Below are positions 39,051-47,318 of a DNA stretch of 64,000 nt, one piece after another. Position 1 is the stretch's first letter. Every line of letters begins with the position of its first letter. Made by a program: the position numbers and the translations under genes. Origin of the DNA: Nocardioides sp. GY 10113 (GTDB lineage: Bacteria; Actinomycetota; Actinomycetes; Propionibacteriales; Nocardioidaceae). The stretch is taken from the NCBI RefSeq assembly GCF_004919105.1, contig NZ_STGK01000009.1:62001-126000 (forward strand). Reading direction: 5' to 3'. The notes under the pieces were generated by a model that worked only from the letters and a program-made list of their open reading frames with translations, was not told where the DNA came from and made no database searches.

Positions 39051-39839
39051 ATGAATGCGACGCCGACCAGCGACCCGATGCCCGCCCTGTACATCGGGCA
39101 CGGCGCTCCCCCACTGCTCGACGACCCGATCTGGTCGGGACAGCTGGCGGCCTGGGCGGCCGACCTTCCGCGACCGAAGGCGATCCTGATCGTCAGCGCA
39201 CACTGGGAGTCCGCGCCGGTCTCGCTGTCGGCGAGCGGCGCCGACCTGGTCTACGACTTCGGCGGATTCGCGCCGAAGTACTACCGGATGACCTACCGCA
39301 CCCCGGATGCCACCGCGCTGGCCGGCCGGATCGCGGCGATGATGCCGGACACCGAGCCGGTCCACCAGCACACCTCACGCGGCCTGGACCACGGCGCCTG
39401 GGTGCCGCTGCGGATCATGTATCCCGACGCGGACATCCCGGTACTGCAGATGTCACTGCCCACCCACGACCCCGAGCGCCTGCTCCGGCTCGGGGAGCGA
39501 CTGCGCCCGCTGCGCGAGGAGGGCGTGCTCATCATCGGCTCCGGCTTCCTCACCCACGGCCTGCCGTTCCTCACGGAATGGCGGATCGACGCCGCGGCGC
39601 CGGGCTGGTCGACCGAGTTCGACGCCTGGGCCGGCGAGGCGCTGGCCCGCGGCGACGTGGACACGCTGGCCGCCTACCGGTCGAAGGCCCCGGGGATGCC
39701 CTACGCACACCCCACGGTCGAGCACTACAGCCCGCTCTTCGTCACCCTCGGCGCAGCCACCGACGCCGCGGCGCCCGGGATCCAGGTGATCGACGGGTTC
39801 TGGATGGGGCTGTCGAAGCGGTCGCTGCAGGTCGCCTGA
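39051..39839 (+). CDS. DODA-type class III extradiol dioxygenase
   Basis: A 262-residue LigB-superfamily enzyme. Iron/zinc ligand histidines lie in LYIGHGAPPL (near residue 17), in IVSAHWES, and in a third region SRGLDHGAWVPLRIMYPDADIPV. YgiD/DODA proteins cleave catechol rings such as DOPA, and some bind quinones. The gene has a good GGAG before the ATG and an AT-rich palindrome over that site. It is convergent with hspR (11-base gap). Confidence 0.88.
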   Translation: MNATPTSDPMPALYIGHGAPPLLDDPIWSGQLAAWAADLPRPKAILIVSAHWESAPVSLSASGADLVYDFGGFAPKYYRMTYRTPDATALAGRIAAMMPDTEPVHQHTSRGLDHGAWVPLRIMYPDADIPVLQMSLPTHDPERLLRLGERLRPLREEGVLIIGSGFLTHGLPFLTEWRIDAAAPGWSTEFDAWAGEALARGDVDTLAAYRSKAPGMPYAHPTVEHYSPLFVTLGAATDAAAPGIQVIDGFWMGLSKRSLQVA

Positions 39840-39850
39840 GCAGCGGCCGC

Positions 39851-40138
39851 TCAGGTTCGGAGACGGGCGCGGAGCGCCTCGTTCTCCCGCCGCGCCCGCG
39901 CCAGCTCGCCCTCCAGCTCGAGCACCCGGGCCACGCCCGCCAGGTTGAGCCCCTCGCCCAGCAGCTCCCGGATCCGCCGGAGCACCACGACGTCCTCGGC
40001 GCTGTAGAGGCGGGTCCCGCCGGCGGTGCGGGCGGGAGTGACCAGCCCGCGGCGCTCGTAGACGCGCAGGTTCTGGATCTGCAGCGAGGCCATCTCCGCG
40101 GCGACGGAGATCGCGAAGACGGCGCGCGAGCCCTCCAT
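39851..40138 (-). CDS. HspR-like MerR-family regulator
   Basis: A 95-residue MerR-type regulator. FAISVAAEMASLQIQNLRVYERRGLVTP is the winged helix-turn-helix, RTAGGTRLYSAEDVVVLRRI the wing, and a C-terminal coiled coil (ELEGELARARREN) serves dimerisation. It closely resembles HspR, the heat-shock repressor. The internal ATG at 40138 fits HspR length. Divergent from hsp20, which it very likely controls. Confidence 0.85.
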   Translation of the reverse strand: MEGSRAVFAISVAAEMASLQIQNLRVYERRGLVTPARTAGGTRLYSAEDVVVLRRIRELLGEGLNLAGVARVLELEGELARARRENEALRARLRT

Positions 40139-40182
40139 GGATCGACCTCCTCCCGCTGCGACATGCCCGGGCGCCATCCTAC

Positions 40183-40212
40183 TTGACACGCCTGGAATAG
40201 AAGATCTATATC
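40183..40212 (+). promoter_or_regulatory. hsp20 promoter
   Basis: TTGACA (40183-40188) and TATATC (40207-40212), 18 bases apart, lie 46 bases before the hsp20 ATG. An inverted repeat ATATC/GATAT (40208-40227) overlaps the -10 box. CTTGAC at 40182-40187 resembles a left half of the HspR HAIR site (CTTGAGT-N7-ACTCAAG), but no right half is present. Confidence 0.6.
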
Positions 40213-40257
40213 AGTGGTTACAGATATTGACTCTGACGACCACCAAGGAGGACCGCC

Positions 40258-40701
40258 ATGCTGCTGCGCACCACCGACCCGTTCCGCGACTTCGACCGCC
40301 TCACCGCCCAGCTCCTGAGCGGCGCTTCCGGCACCACCAACCGCCCGGCCGTCATGCCCCTGGACGCATGGCGCGAGGGCGAGCGGTTCGTGCTCGAGTT
40401 CGACCTGCCGGGCGTCAGCCCCGAGAGCATCGACATCGACGTCGAGCGCAACGTGCTGACCGTCCGCGCCGAGCGCGCCAACCGCAACGGCGACTGGCAG
40501 CACCTGGCCGCCGAGCGCACGCACGGCCAGTTCACCCGCCAGCTCGTGCTCGGCGACAACCTCGACCTCGAGGGGATCGAGGCCTCCTACGACAACGGCG
40601 TGCTGCGCCTCGTCGTGCCGATCGCGGAGCGGGCGAAGTCCCGCAAGATCGAGATCGCCGGCGTCACCCCCGCCGAGCAGCCGGTGCCGATCGAGTCCTG
40701 A
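40258..40701 (+). CDS. Small heat-shock protein, Hsp20 family
   Basis: A 147-residue alpha-crystallin-type chaperone. The crystallin domain spans about 35-135 ([20 protein letters not shown] to [11 protein letters not shown], the conserved GVLxLxxP). It holds unfolded proteins during stress. AAGGAGG stands eight to nine bases before the ATG. It is transcribed divergently from the HspR-like gene. Confidence 0.93.
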   Translation: MLLRTTDPFRDFDRLTAQLLSGASGTTNRPAVMPLDAWREGERFVLEFDLPGVSPESIDIDVERNVLTVRAERANRNGDWQHLAAERTHGQFTRQLVLGDNLDLEGIEASYDNGVLRLVVPIAERAKSRKIEIAGVTPAEQPVPIES

Positions 40702-40718
40702 CCGGGCGAGCAACGCGC

Positions 40719-40746
40719 AAGGGGGCGGCCTCGGGGCCGCCCCCTT
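40719..40746. terminator. Bidirectional terminator between hsp20 and the aldehyde dehydrogenase gene
   Basis: A perfect twelve-base stem, AAGGGGGCGGCC with GGCCGCCCCCTT, around the loop TCGG. It carries TTCG after the stem on the plus strand and TTGCG on the minus strand. It lies 17 bases after hsp20 and 19 beyond the end of the convergent gene. Confidence 0.85.
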
Positions 40747-40765
40747 CGTCGCTTCCCTGACGCGT

Positions 40766-42349
40766 TCAGCGCACCCGGAGCCGCTTCATCAGCTTCAGGC
40801 TGGACAGCATCTGCTTGACGTACGCGTCGTACCCCTGCCCCGGCCGCGGCCCCATCACCTGCTTCTTCAGCACCGCGACGTTCTTGACGTCGGTGTACTT
40901 CAGCAGGCCCTGGTCGCCGTGGCGCGCGCCGACGCCGGAGTTCTTCACGCCACCCGAGGGCGTCCCCTTCGAGGCGTACGCCGTGGCGAGCGCGTCGTTG
41001 ATGTTGACGTTGCCGGACTCGATCCGGGCGGCCACCGCCTCGGCACGGGCCAGGTCGGTGCCCCAGACCGAGGCGTTGAGGCCGTAGTCGGTGTCGTTGG
41101 CGAGCTTGATCGCCTCGTCGACGGTCCGATAGCGGTGCAGCGCGACCACCGGACCGAAGGTCTCGGTGCAGCCGGCGACCATGTCGGTGGTGACGCCCTC
41201 GAGCACCGTCGGCTCGAAGAACGCCGGGCCGATGTCGGGGCGGGCCCGCCCACCGGTGAGCACGGTCGCGCCCTTGGCCACCGCGTCCTCGACGTGGGAG
41301 GCGACCCGGTCGCGCTGGTCGGTGGAGACCAACGAGCCGATCTCCGGACCGAAGTCGTACGCCGCCCCGATCCGCAGGTTCGCGGCCCGCTCGACGAAGG
41401 CGTCCCGCAGCTCGTCGTACCGGCTCTCCGGCAGGTAGATCCGCTCGATGTGCATGCAGATCTGGCCGGTGTTGCCGAAGACGCCGAACGCGGTGCCCTC
41501 GACCCACTCCTCGACGTTCACGTCGTCGAGGACGATCATCGGGTTCTTGCCGCCGAGCTCGAGGCAGCAGCCGATCAGGTTGCGCCCCGCGCGCTCGCCG
41601 ATCACCCGACCGGTCGCCGTGGAGCCGGTGAACATGATGTAGTCGGCGTTGTCGATCAGCGTCGGGCCGACGTCGGGGCCCTCGCCGCAGACCACCTGGA
41701 AGAGGCCCTCCGGCAGCCCCGCCTGCTCCAGCAGCGAGATGCCGAACAACGGCGAGAGCGCGGTCTTGTTGTCCGGCTTGACCACCACCGCGTTGCCGGC
41801 CATCAGCGCCGGGATGGCGTCGGAGAGGCCCGTGGCGAACGGGAAGTTCCAGGGCGCGATGATGCCGACGACGCCCTTGGGCACGTGCACCTCGGTGGAG
41901 GTGGAGACGAACGGCACCGGACCGCCGCGCTTCTTCGGAGCCAGCACCTTCGGGGCGCGCCGCAGGTAGTGGCTGATCACCATCGGCGGGTCGCAGGTCT
42001 CCTCGATGGCCATCCGCCGGTTCTTGCCGCTCTCGACCTGGATCAGGTCGGCGGTGACGTGGGCGTTGTCGACCAGCAGGGCGTGGGCTCGGTCGAAGAC
42101 CTCCAGACGCCGCTCCAGCGGCCACTGGGCCCACAGCCGCTGCGCGGCCCGCGCCGTGGCGAAGGCCTCCTCGATGTCCTCGGGCGTGGACTGCGGGAGC
42201 TCGACCAGCACCTCCCCGGAGTAGACCTCGGTCAGCTTCCAGGTCGCGCCGCCCGAGCCCGGGACGCGGGCGACCAGGCGCTCGAGGAGCTCGTCGGTGA
42301 CGCTCGCCGGCCGGGTCGGGGCTCCGGCGGTCGCGGCGGTGTCGGTCAT
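40766..42349 (-). CDS. Aldehyde dehydrogenase, succinate-semialdehyde-dehydrogenase-like
   Basis: A 527-residue NAD(P)-dependent aldehyde dehydrogenase. IIAPWNFPF and FTGSTATGR bind the cofactor, LELGGKNPMIVLDD has the catalytic glutamate, and GNTGQICMHIER has the catalytic cysteine. It resembles bacterial SSADH enzymes. It starts two bases after the stop of the GMC oxidoreductase gene, so it probably oxidises the aldehyde that enzyme makes. A terminator follows. Confidence 0.9.
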   Translation of the reverse strand: MTDTAATAGAPTRPASVTDELLERLVARVPGSGGATWKLTEVYSGEVLVELPQSTPEDIEEAFATARAAQRLWAQWPLERRLEVFDRAHALLVDNAHVTADLIQVESGKNRRMAIEETCDPPMVISHYLRRAPKVLAPKKRGGPVPFVSTSTEVHVPKGVVGIIAPWNFPFATGLSDAIPALMAGNAVVVKPDNKTALSPLFGISLLEQAGLPEGLFQVVCGEGPDVGPTLIDNADYIMFTGSTATGRVIGERAGRNLIGCCLELGGKNPMIVLDDVNVEEWVEGTAFGVFGNTGQICMHIERIYLPESRYDELRDAFVERAANLRIGAAYDFGPEIGSLVSTDQRDRVASHVEDAVAKGATVLTGGRARPDIGPAFFEPTVLEGVTTDMVAGCTETFGPVVALHRYRTVDEAIKLANDTDYGLNASVWGTDLARAEAVAARIESGNVNINDALATAYASKGTPSGGVKNSGVGARHGDQGLLKYTDVKNVAVLKKQVMGPRPGQGYDAYVKQMLSSLKLMKRLRVR

Positions 42350-42351
42350 GG

Positions 42352-44013
42352 TCAGGCCCGTCCCAGGATGAAGTCGACGGCGCGCTCGCCGATCATGTAG
42401 CAGGGCGCGTTGGTGTTGCCGCCGGTGATCGACGGCATGATCGAGGCGTCCGCCACCCGCAGCCCCTCGATGCCGCGGACCTTGAGGTCGGGGCCGACGA
42501 CGGCCCGCTCGTCCACGCCCATCCGGCAGGTGCCGACGCCGTGGTAGACCGAGGTGGACCGCTCCTTGAGCGCGATCCGGAGGTCCTTGCCGTTGGGGAT
42601 CCCGGGGCCCGGGTGGATCTCGGCCTTCACACCGCCGCCGAACGCGGCGCCGGCCATGATCTCGCGGATCATCTCCGTGCCCTGGGCGAGCACCTCGACG
42701 TCGTCGGGGTGGGTGAAGTAGCCGTAGTCGATCAGCGGCGCGACCGTCGGGTCGGAGGAGGCCAGCCGGATGGTGCCGCGACTCTTGGGGTAGATCAGCG
42801 TCGAGAAGACCGTCAGGCCCGGCCGCGGGTCGGGCATGTGCCGGATCGGCTCGTCCTGGTTCGGGCTGGGATAGGTCCACGGCAGCGCGTGGAACTGGAT
42901 GTCCGGGATGCCCTGGGCCAGCGAGCTGCGCACGAAGCCGACCGACTCGAAGACGGAGTCGTCGAGGAACGAGCCGCCGATGGTCCAGTCCCGCAGGACG
43001 CCCTTGGCGAAGGTCCACGGGTTGCCGCGGTACTCGACGCTCGGCACGTGGTACGACATCGGGTGGAACAGGTGGTCGTGCAGGTTCTCGCCGACAGGGA
43101 GGTCGGCCAGCACGTCGATGCCGAGGCTGGCCAGGTGGTCGGCGGGACCGACGCCGGAGACCATCAGCAGCTGCGGGGAGTTGATGAACCCGGCGCTGAG
43201 GATCACCTCCTTGCCGGCGCGGATGAGCCGGCGCGTGCCGCCCTTCTTGCCCTGGTCGAGCACCTCCACGCCGGTGGCGCGGCCGTTCTCGATGACGATC
43301 CGGGTCGCCAGCACCTCCGTCTGCAGCTGGAGGGTGGGCGGGTTCAGGTGGTGCACGTAGCCACGGGACGAGGAGTAGCGCAGGCCGCCGACGGCGTTCT
43401 GCTGCATCCGCGCGATGCCCTCCTGCTCGGCGGCGTTGTAGTCGTCGAGGATCTTCACGCCGAGGGTGTCGGCGGTCGACTGGATGAACTGGAGGGTGGC
43501 CTCCTGCGGCCTCTTCTTGCGGCCGATCTTGATCGGACCACCGGCGCCGCGGTACTCGTTCTCGCCGTCCTCGAAGTCCTCGAAGCGCTTGAAGGCCGGG
43601 TTCACGTCGTCGGCGGACCACCCGACGTTGCCCTCGGCGGCCCAGGAGTCGTAGTTGGCGCGGTTGCCGCGGACGTAGACCATGCCGTTGACCGACGAGG
43701 AGCCGCCGACGACCTTGCCGCGCGGGGCGGGCATCCGGCGGCCGTCGAGACCGGGCTGCGCGACCGAGCGGTAGCCCCAGTCGAACTTCGCCTCCAGGCT
43801 CGGCTCGGAGTGCATCGGGCCGATCATGCCCGGCTTCTTGGTGAAGTAGCCGTGCATGCCCTTGTCGTCGGACTTGCCGGCCTCGAGCAGGATCACCGTC
43901 GCGCCGGACTCGGCCAGGCGGCCCGCGATGATCGATCCGGAGCTGCCCGAGCCGACCACGACGTAGTCGGCCTCGTTGCTGTACGGCGCGCGCTTGGCCA
44001 TGTGCTGTCCCAT
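42352..44013 (-). CDS. GMC-family FAD-dependent alcohol/choline dehydrogenase
   Basis: A 553-residue GMC oxidoreductase. The FAD Rossmann motif VVGSGSSGSIIAGRL is at about 18-32, signature 1 lies in GKVVGGSSSVNGMVYVRG, and signature 2 in GFINSPQLLMVSGVGP. The active-site His is in YHGVGTCRMG and the final Asn in GGNTNAPCYMIGE. The likely substrate is a primary alcohol or choline-like compound, with the aldehyde passed to the adjacent dehydrogenase. The start may be ATG at 44013 or an ATG four codons later. Confidence 0.88.
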   Translation of the reverse strand: MGQHMAKRAPYSNEADYVVVGSGSSGSIIAGRLAESGATVILLEAGKSDDKGMHGYFTKKPGMIGPMHSEPSLEAKFDWGYRSVAQPGLDGRRMPAPRGKVVGGSSSVNGMVYVRGNRANYDSWAAEGNVGWSADDVNPAFKRFEDFEDGENEYRGAGGPIKIGRKKRPQEATLQFIQSTADTLGVKILDDYNAAEQEGIARMQQNAVGGLRYSSSRGYVHHLNPPTLQLQTEVLATRIVIENGRATGVEVLDQGKKGGTRRLIRAGKEVILSAGFINSPQLLMVSGVGPADHLASLGIDVLADLPVGENLHDHLFHPMSYHVPSVEYRGNPWTFAKGVLRDWTIGGSFLDDSVFESVGFVRSSLAQGIPDIQFHALPWTYPSPNQDEPIRHMPDPRPGLTVFSTLIYPKSRGTIRLASSDPTVAPLIDYGYFTHPDDVEVLAQGTEMIREIMAGAAFGGGVKAEIHPGPGIPNGKDLRIALKERSTSVYHGVGTCRMGVDERAVVGPDLKVRGIEGLRVADASIMPSITGGNTNAPCYMIGERAVDFILGRA

Positions 44014-44057
44014 CCTCGTCGACCGGGTCCCCGAGAGCTCACTATGAGCCTCGTCAC

Positions 44058-44071
44058 TGTAACGCGTTCTA
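44058..44071. promoter_or_regulatory. KstR-like TetR-family operator before the GMC gene
   Basis: TGTAACGCGTTCTA fits the pattern TnnAACnnGTTnnA described for KstR of mycobacteria and rhodococci at every fixed position. It lies 45-58 bases upstream of the GMC start, in its promoter region. Related TetR regulators of lipid catabolism have similar sites. Confidence 0.45.
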
Positions 44072-44188
44072 CTTTAGACGTACATGTGTCAGTTCCGCAC
44101 GAAAGGCTTTCGCATCGTGGTCGCCCGCGCGGGCGCCGGGTGCGGTCGCGGCGCGCGGCACGGCAGGCCGGGGTGGGATGATGCGCGC

Positions 44189-45052
44189 ATGCAGATCCTG
44201 TCGGTGCAGTCCTCGGTCGCCTTCGGCCATGTCGGCAACTCCGCGGCGGTCTTCCCGCTGCAGCGCCTCGGCCACGAGGTCTGGCCGGTCTTCACCGTCC
44301 ACTTCTCCAACCACACCGGGTACGGCGCCTGGCGGGGCCCGCTGCTCGACCCCGCCGACGTGCGCGAGGTCGTGATCGGCATCGAGGAGCGCGGCGCGTT
44401 CCCGACCGTCGACGCGGTGCTGTCGGGCTACCAGGGCTCCCCCGAGATCGCCGACGTGATCCTGGACGCCGTGGCCCGGGTCAAGGCCGCCAACCCGGCG
44501 GCGACCTACACCTGCGACCCGGTGATGGGCAACGCCAAGTCCGGCTGCTTCGTGAACCCGGCGATCCCGCCGATCATCTGCGAGAAGGTCGTCCCCGCCG
44601 CCGACATCGTGACCCCGAACCAGTTCGAGCTCGGCTTCATCACCGGCCACGACTCGTTGGGCGAGCCGTCGGCGCTGGAGTCGATCCTGGCCGCCGCCGA
44701 CGAGGTCCGGGCACTCGGCCCCTCGACCGTCCTGATCACCTCCGTCGACCGCGCCGAGGTCCCCGACGAGGAGATCGAGATGATCGCCGTCACCGGCGAC
44801 GGCGCCTGGTCGGTGCGGACCCCGCGGCTGCCGATGAAGGTCAACGGCTCCGGGGACGTGACCGCCGCGCTCTTCACCGCGCACCTGCACACCACCGGCT
44901 CGCCGGCCGAGGCGCTGGGCAAGACCGCGGCGTCGATCTTCGGCGTACTGGAGGAGACGCTGGCCTCGGGCCACCGCGAGCTGCAGATCATCGCGGCCCA
45001 GGAGGTCATCGCGAACCCGCCGGCGCGGTTCGAGGTCACCCAGGTCCGCTGA
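44189..45052 (+). CDS. pdxY: Pyridoxal kinase
   Basis: PdxY, 287 residues, phosphorylates pyridoxal in the PLP salvage pathway. It is a ribokinase-fold enzyme: LSVQSSVAFGHVGNSAAVFPLQ at the N-terminus, VLSGYQGSPEIADVI, YTCDPVMGN, and the catalytic anion-hole motif KVNGSGDVTAAL with the base aspartate. The ATG at 44189 is the family start; the frame is open for 35 codons upstream without resemblance. A terminator shared with tRNA-Thr follows. Confidence 0.94.
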   Translation: MQILSVQSSVAFGHVGNSAAVFPLQRLGHEVWPVFTVHFSNHTGYGAWRGPLLDPADVREVVIGIEERGAFPTVDAVLSGYQGSPEIADVILDAVARVKAANPAATYTCDPVMGNAKSGCFVNPAIPPIICEKVVPAADIVTPNQFELGFITGHDSLGEPSALESILAAADEVRALGPSTVLITSVDRAEVPDEEIEMIAVTGDGAWSVRTPRLPMKVNGSGDVTAALFTAHLHTTGSPAEALGKTAASIFGVLEETLASGHRELQIIAAQEVIANPPARFEVTQVR

Positions 45053-45060
45053 GACGCGCA

Positions 45061-45089
45061 CGAGTCGGCAGAAGCTGTCTGCCGGCTCG
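45061..45089. terminator. Bidirectional terminator between pdxY and tRNA-Thr
   Basis: CGAGTCGGCAGA (45061-45072) pairs with TCTGCCGGCTCG (45078-45089) with one G-U pair and the loop AGCTG. It sits eight bases after the pdxY stop and 13 bases beyond the 3' end of the convergent tRNA. Confidence 0.7.
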
Positions 45090-45101
45090 CGGCGTCCTGG
45101 G

Positions 45102-45174
45102 AGCCGGTGACAGGAGTCGAACCCGCGACATCCTCTTTACAAGAGAGGCGCTCTACCAACTGAGCTACACCGGC
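45102..45174 (-). tRNA. tRNA-Thr (anticodon TGT)
   Basis: A 73-base tRNA. The acceptor stem GCCGGTG/CACCGGC is perfect, the D arm is GCTC/GAGC, and the anticodon arm CCTCT-CTTGTAA-AGAGG presents TGT, reading ACA/ACN codons. The T arm is GCGGG-TTCGACT-CCTGT. The discriminator is T, and CCA is not encoded. Confidence 0.95.
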
Positions 45175-45380
45175 GTTGTCGGCGTACCGACGCCGGTCAT
45201 CCTAGAGCCGCGCCGACGTCGCCCCGCCGGAAGGGTGGCTCAAGCGGGAACGAGCTCCGCCGGCATCTCACCCGCGAGTACGCCGCGTGGCGCGCCACCT
45301 GCGCCTCCCCACCGCCCACCTGCGCGGCGCCGGCCCACCGCGCGGGCCCGGTGTCGAGGGTCGGGACTAGCCTCGGCCCC

Positions 45381-46490
45381 GTGGACCTGCCCGTGATGCC
45401 GCCCGTCGACCCGATGCTCGCCAAGGCGGTGAAAGGCGTCCCCGACCCGGCCAAGGTCGACCCGGTCGGCCTCTCCTTCGAGCCGAAGTGGGACGGCTTC
45501 CGCTGCCTGGTCTTCAAGGACGGCGACGAGGTCGAGCTGGCCAGCCGCAACACCAAGCCGCTGACCCGGTACTTCCCCGAGCTGGTGACCGCGATGTGCG
45601 AGCAGCTGCCCGCGCGTTGCGTGCTGGACGGCGAGATCTTCGTGGCGATGGACCGCCGCGACGGCAAGGGTCGCCTGGAGTTCGAGGTGCTGCAGGAGCG
45701 GATCCACCCGGCCGCCTCGCGGATCAGCCTGCTCGCCGAGCAGACGCCGGCCAGCTTCGTCGCCTTCGACCTGCTGGCGCTGGGCGACGAGTCCTACGTC
45801 GAGCGCCCGTTCCAGGAGCGCCGCGCGGCGCTGGAGTCGGCGCTGGCCCACCTGGACGCGACGGGCCCCTGCCACCTGACCCGGACCAGCACCGACCCGG
45901 CCGTGGCCGAGGAGTGGTTCCACGTCTTCGAGGGCGCCGGCCTCGACGGCGTGATCGCCAAGCCGCTGAGCGCGCCGTACGCCCCCGGCGCCCGGACGAT
46001 GCTCAAGATCAAGCACGAGCGCACCGCGGACGTGGTGCTCGCCGGCTACCGCGAGCACAAGACGAGCACCCCGGAGAAGCCGCTGATCGGCAGCCTCCTG
46101 CTCGGCCTGTACGACGACGGCGAGCTGCAGCACATCGGCGTCTCGGCGTCGTTCACCGCCGCTCGCCGGGCCGAGCTCTGGCAGGAGCTGCAGGAGCTCG
46201 TGGTGCCGATCGAGGAGCACCCGTGGGGCCGCTGGCAGGAGTTCCTGATCGCCAACCCCGGCCGCCAGCCGGGCACCCAGAGCCGCTGGAGCCAGGGCAA
46301 GGACCTCTCGTTCACGCCGCTGCGGCCCGAGCGCGTGCTCGAGGTCAAGTACGACGCGATGGAGGGCCGGCGGTTCCGCCACACCGCCCACTTCAAGCGC
46401 TGGCGGCCCGACCGCGACCCCGCGTCCTGCGGCTACGACCAGCTGGAGCAGCCCGTGCGCTACGACCTCGCCGACGTCCTCGGGGGCTGA
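45381..46490 (+). CDS. ligC: ATP-dependent DNA ligase, LigC type
   Basis: A 369-residue ATP-dependent ligase. Motif I EPKWDGFRC has the AMP-accepting lysine (about residue 37), motif III is LDGEIFV, motif IV is GVIAKPL, and motif V is MLKIKHERTADVV. An OB domain follows, ending EQPVRYDLADVLGG. It matches mycobacterial LigC in length, with no polymerase or nuclease domain as in LigD. A PrimPol-type polymerase gene lies 2.6 kb away, convergent. Together these are known to act in gap repair in mycobacteria. The start is GTG. Confidence 0.92.
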   Translation: MDLPVMPPVDPMLAKAVKGVPDPAKVDPVGLSFEPKWDGFRCLVFKDGDEVELASRNTKPLTRYFPELVTAMCEQLPARCVLDGEIFVAMDRRDGKGRLEFEVLQERIHPAASRISLLAEQTPASFVAFDLLALGDESYVERPFQERRAALESALAHLDATGPCHLTRTSTDPAVAEEWFHVFEGAGLDGVIAKPLSAPYAPGARTMLKIKHERTADVVLAGYREHKTSTPEKPLIGSLLLGLYDDGELQHIGVSASFTAARRAELWQELQELVVPIEEHPWGRWQEFLIANPGRQPGTQSRWSQGKDLSFTPLRPERVLEVKYDAMEGRRFRHTAHFKRWRPDRDPASCGYDQLEQPVRYDLADVLGG

Positions 46491-46540
46491 CCTCCCCGGT
46501 TGGGGTTCCCTCCGCCCCGGATGGGTGTAGGACTGGAGAC

Positions 46541-47119
46541 ATGGAGATCGGAACGGAGAGCACCGGCGCCACCCCCGCCCCGGGCGAGGACTACGACGTC
46601 GTGCTGCTGGTGGAACAGGGGCTGACCGACACCGACGCGGCGCAGGTCCGGTCGCTGCACGAGGGCCTGGACGTCCAGGTCACCTACCACGTGCTGCTCC
46701 CGATGACCGACGCCGCGGCAGCGGTGGAGGCCTCGCTCGGCGCGATCGGAGCGGTGGACATGGTCTCGCCCTCCCAGATGCCCGACCCCGAGGAGCTCGC
46801 CGCACTGCGGGAGGAGTTCCACGAGCAGGCCGAGCACGAGCTGGCCAGCAGCATCCTGGCGCTGACGAAGGCCGGCGCGAAGATCGGCAGCACCACCGTC
46901 GTCGAGGGCTCCCCGGTCGACGCCCTGACCGAGACGGTGCAGAAGGTCGACGGCCGGGAGGCGATCATCCTCACCCGCCAGCACCTGGTCGCCGAGTTCT
47001 TCCACCTCGACTGGACCCACCGCGCCCGCCGCAAGCTCGGCGTCCCGGTGCTGCACCTGCTCGAGCACGAGACGTTCGACGAGCAGGCGGGCGGCGGCGA
47101 GGGGATCGAGATCCTCTAG
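46541..47119 (+). CDS. UspA-like protein of unknown function
   Basis: A 192-residue protein. After an acidic N-terminus, DYDVVLLVEQGL and VQVTYHVLLPM look like strands of a HUP (universal stress) fold, and STTVVEGSPVDAL ... EAIILTRQH ... LGVPVLHLLEH follows the order of a Usp domain. The nucleotide-binding GxxG(S/T) of ATP-binding Usp proteins is not clear. The conserved TRQHLVAEFFHLDW segment may be specific to this group. A good GGAG precedes the ATG. Confidence 0.55.
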   Translation: MEIGTESTGATPAPGEDYDVVLLVEQGLTDTDAAQVRSLHEGLDVQVTYHVLLPMTDAAAAVEASLGAIGAVDMVSPSQMPDPEELAALREEFHEQAEHELASSILALTKAGAKIGSTTVVEGSPVDALTETVQKVDGREAIILTRQHLVAEFFHLDWTHRARRKLGVPVLHLLEHETFDEQAGGGEGIEIL

Positions 47120-47261
47120 GCGGCCGCTGCTCCCCGCCGCCGGGCCTGGACGGGTCCGGTCGGGCGTCCGCGCCCGACGCTCGTCGGCGTCCGACGCTCG
47201 TCGGCGACGATCGCTGGATACGTCTGCCCATCCGCGCGTCGCAGTGCAAGGATGCGTCGGA

Positions 47262-47277
47262 CGTGACTCGCGTCACA
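47262..47277. promoter_or_regulatory. CRP-like palindrome upstream of the acyl-CoA synthetase gene
   Basis: CGTGACTCGCGTCACA matches TGTGA-N6-TCACA at nine of ten positions and is centred about 50 bases before the ATG at 47319. That position is compatible with activation from a promoter with a short leader. Confidence 0.5.
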
Positions 47278-47318
47278 CGCCCGCGCCCGCCCGTGGCCCC
47301 CACCGCCAGGAGACGCCC

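Noticed and set aside
40139..40257. Perfect HAIR operator for HspR
   Set aside because: Only a left half-like CTTGAC is present; no ACTCAAG half at the right spacing was found.
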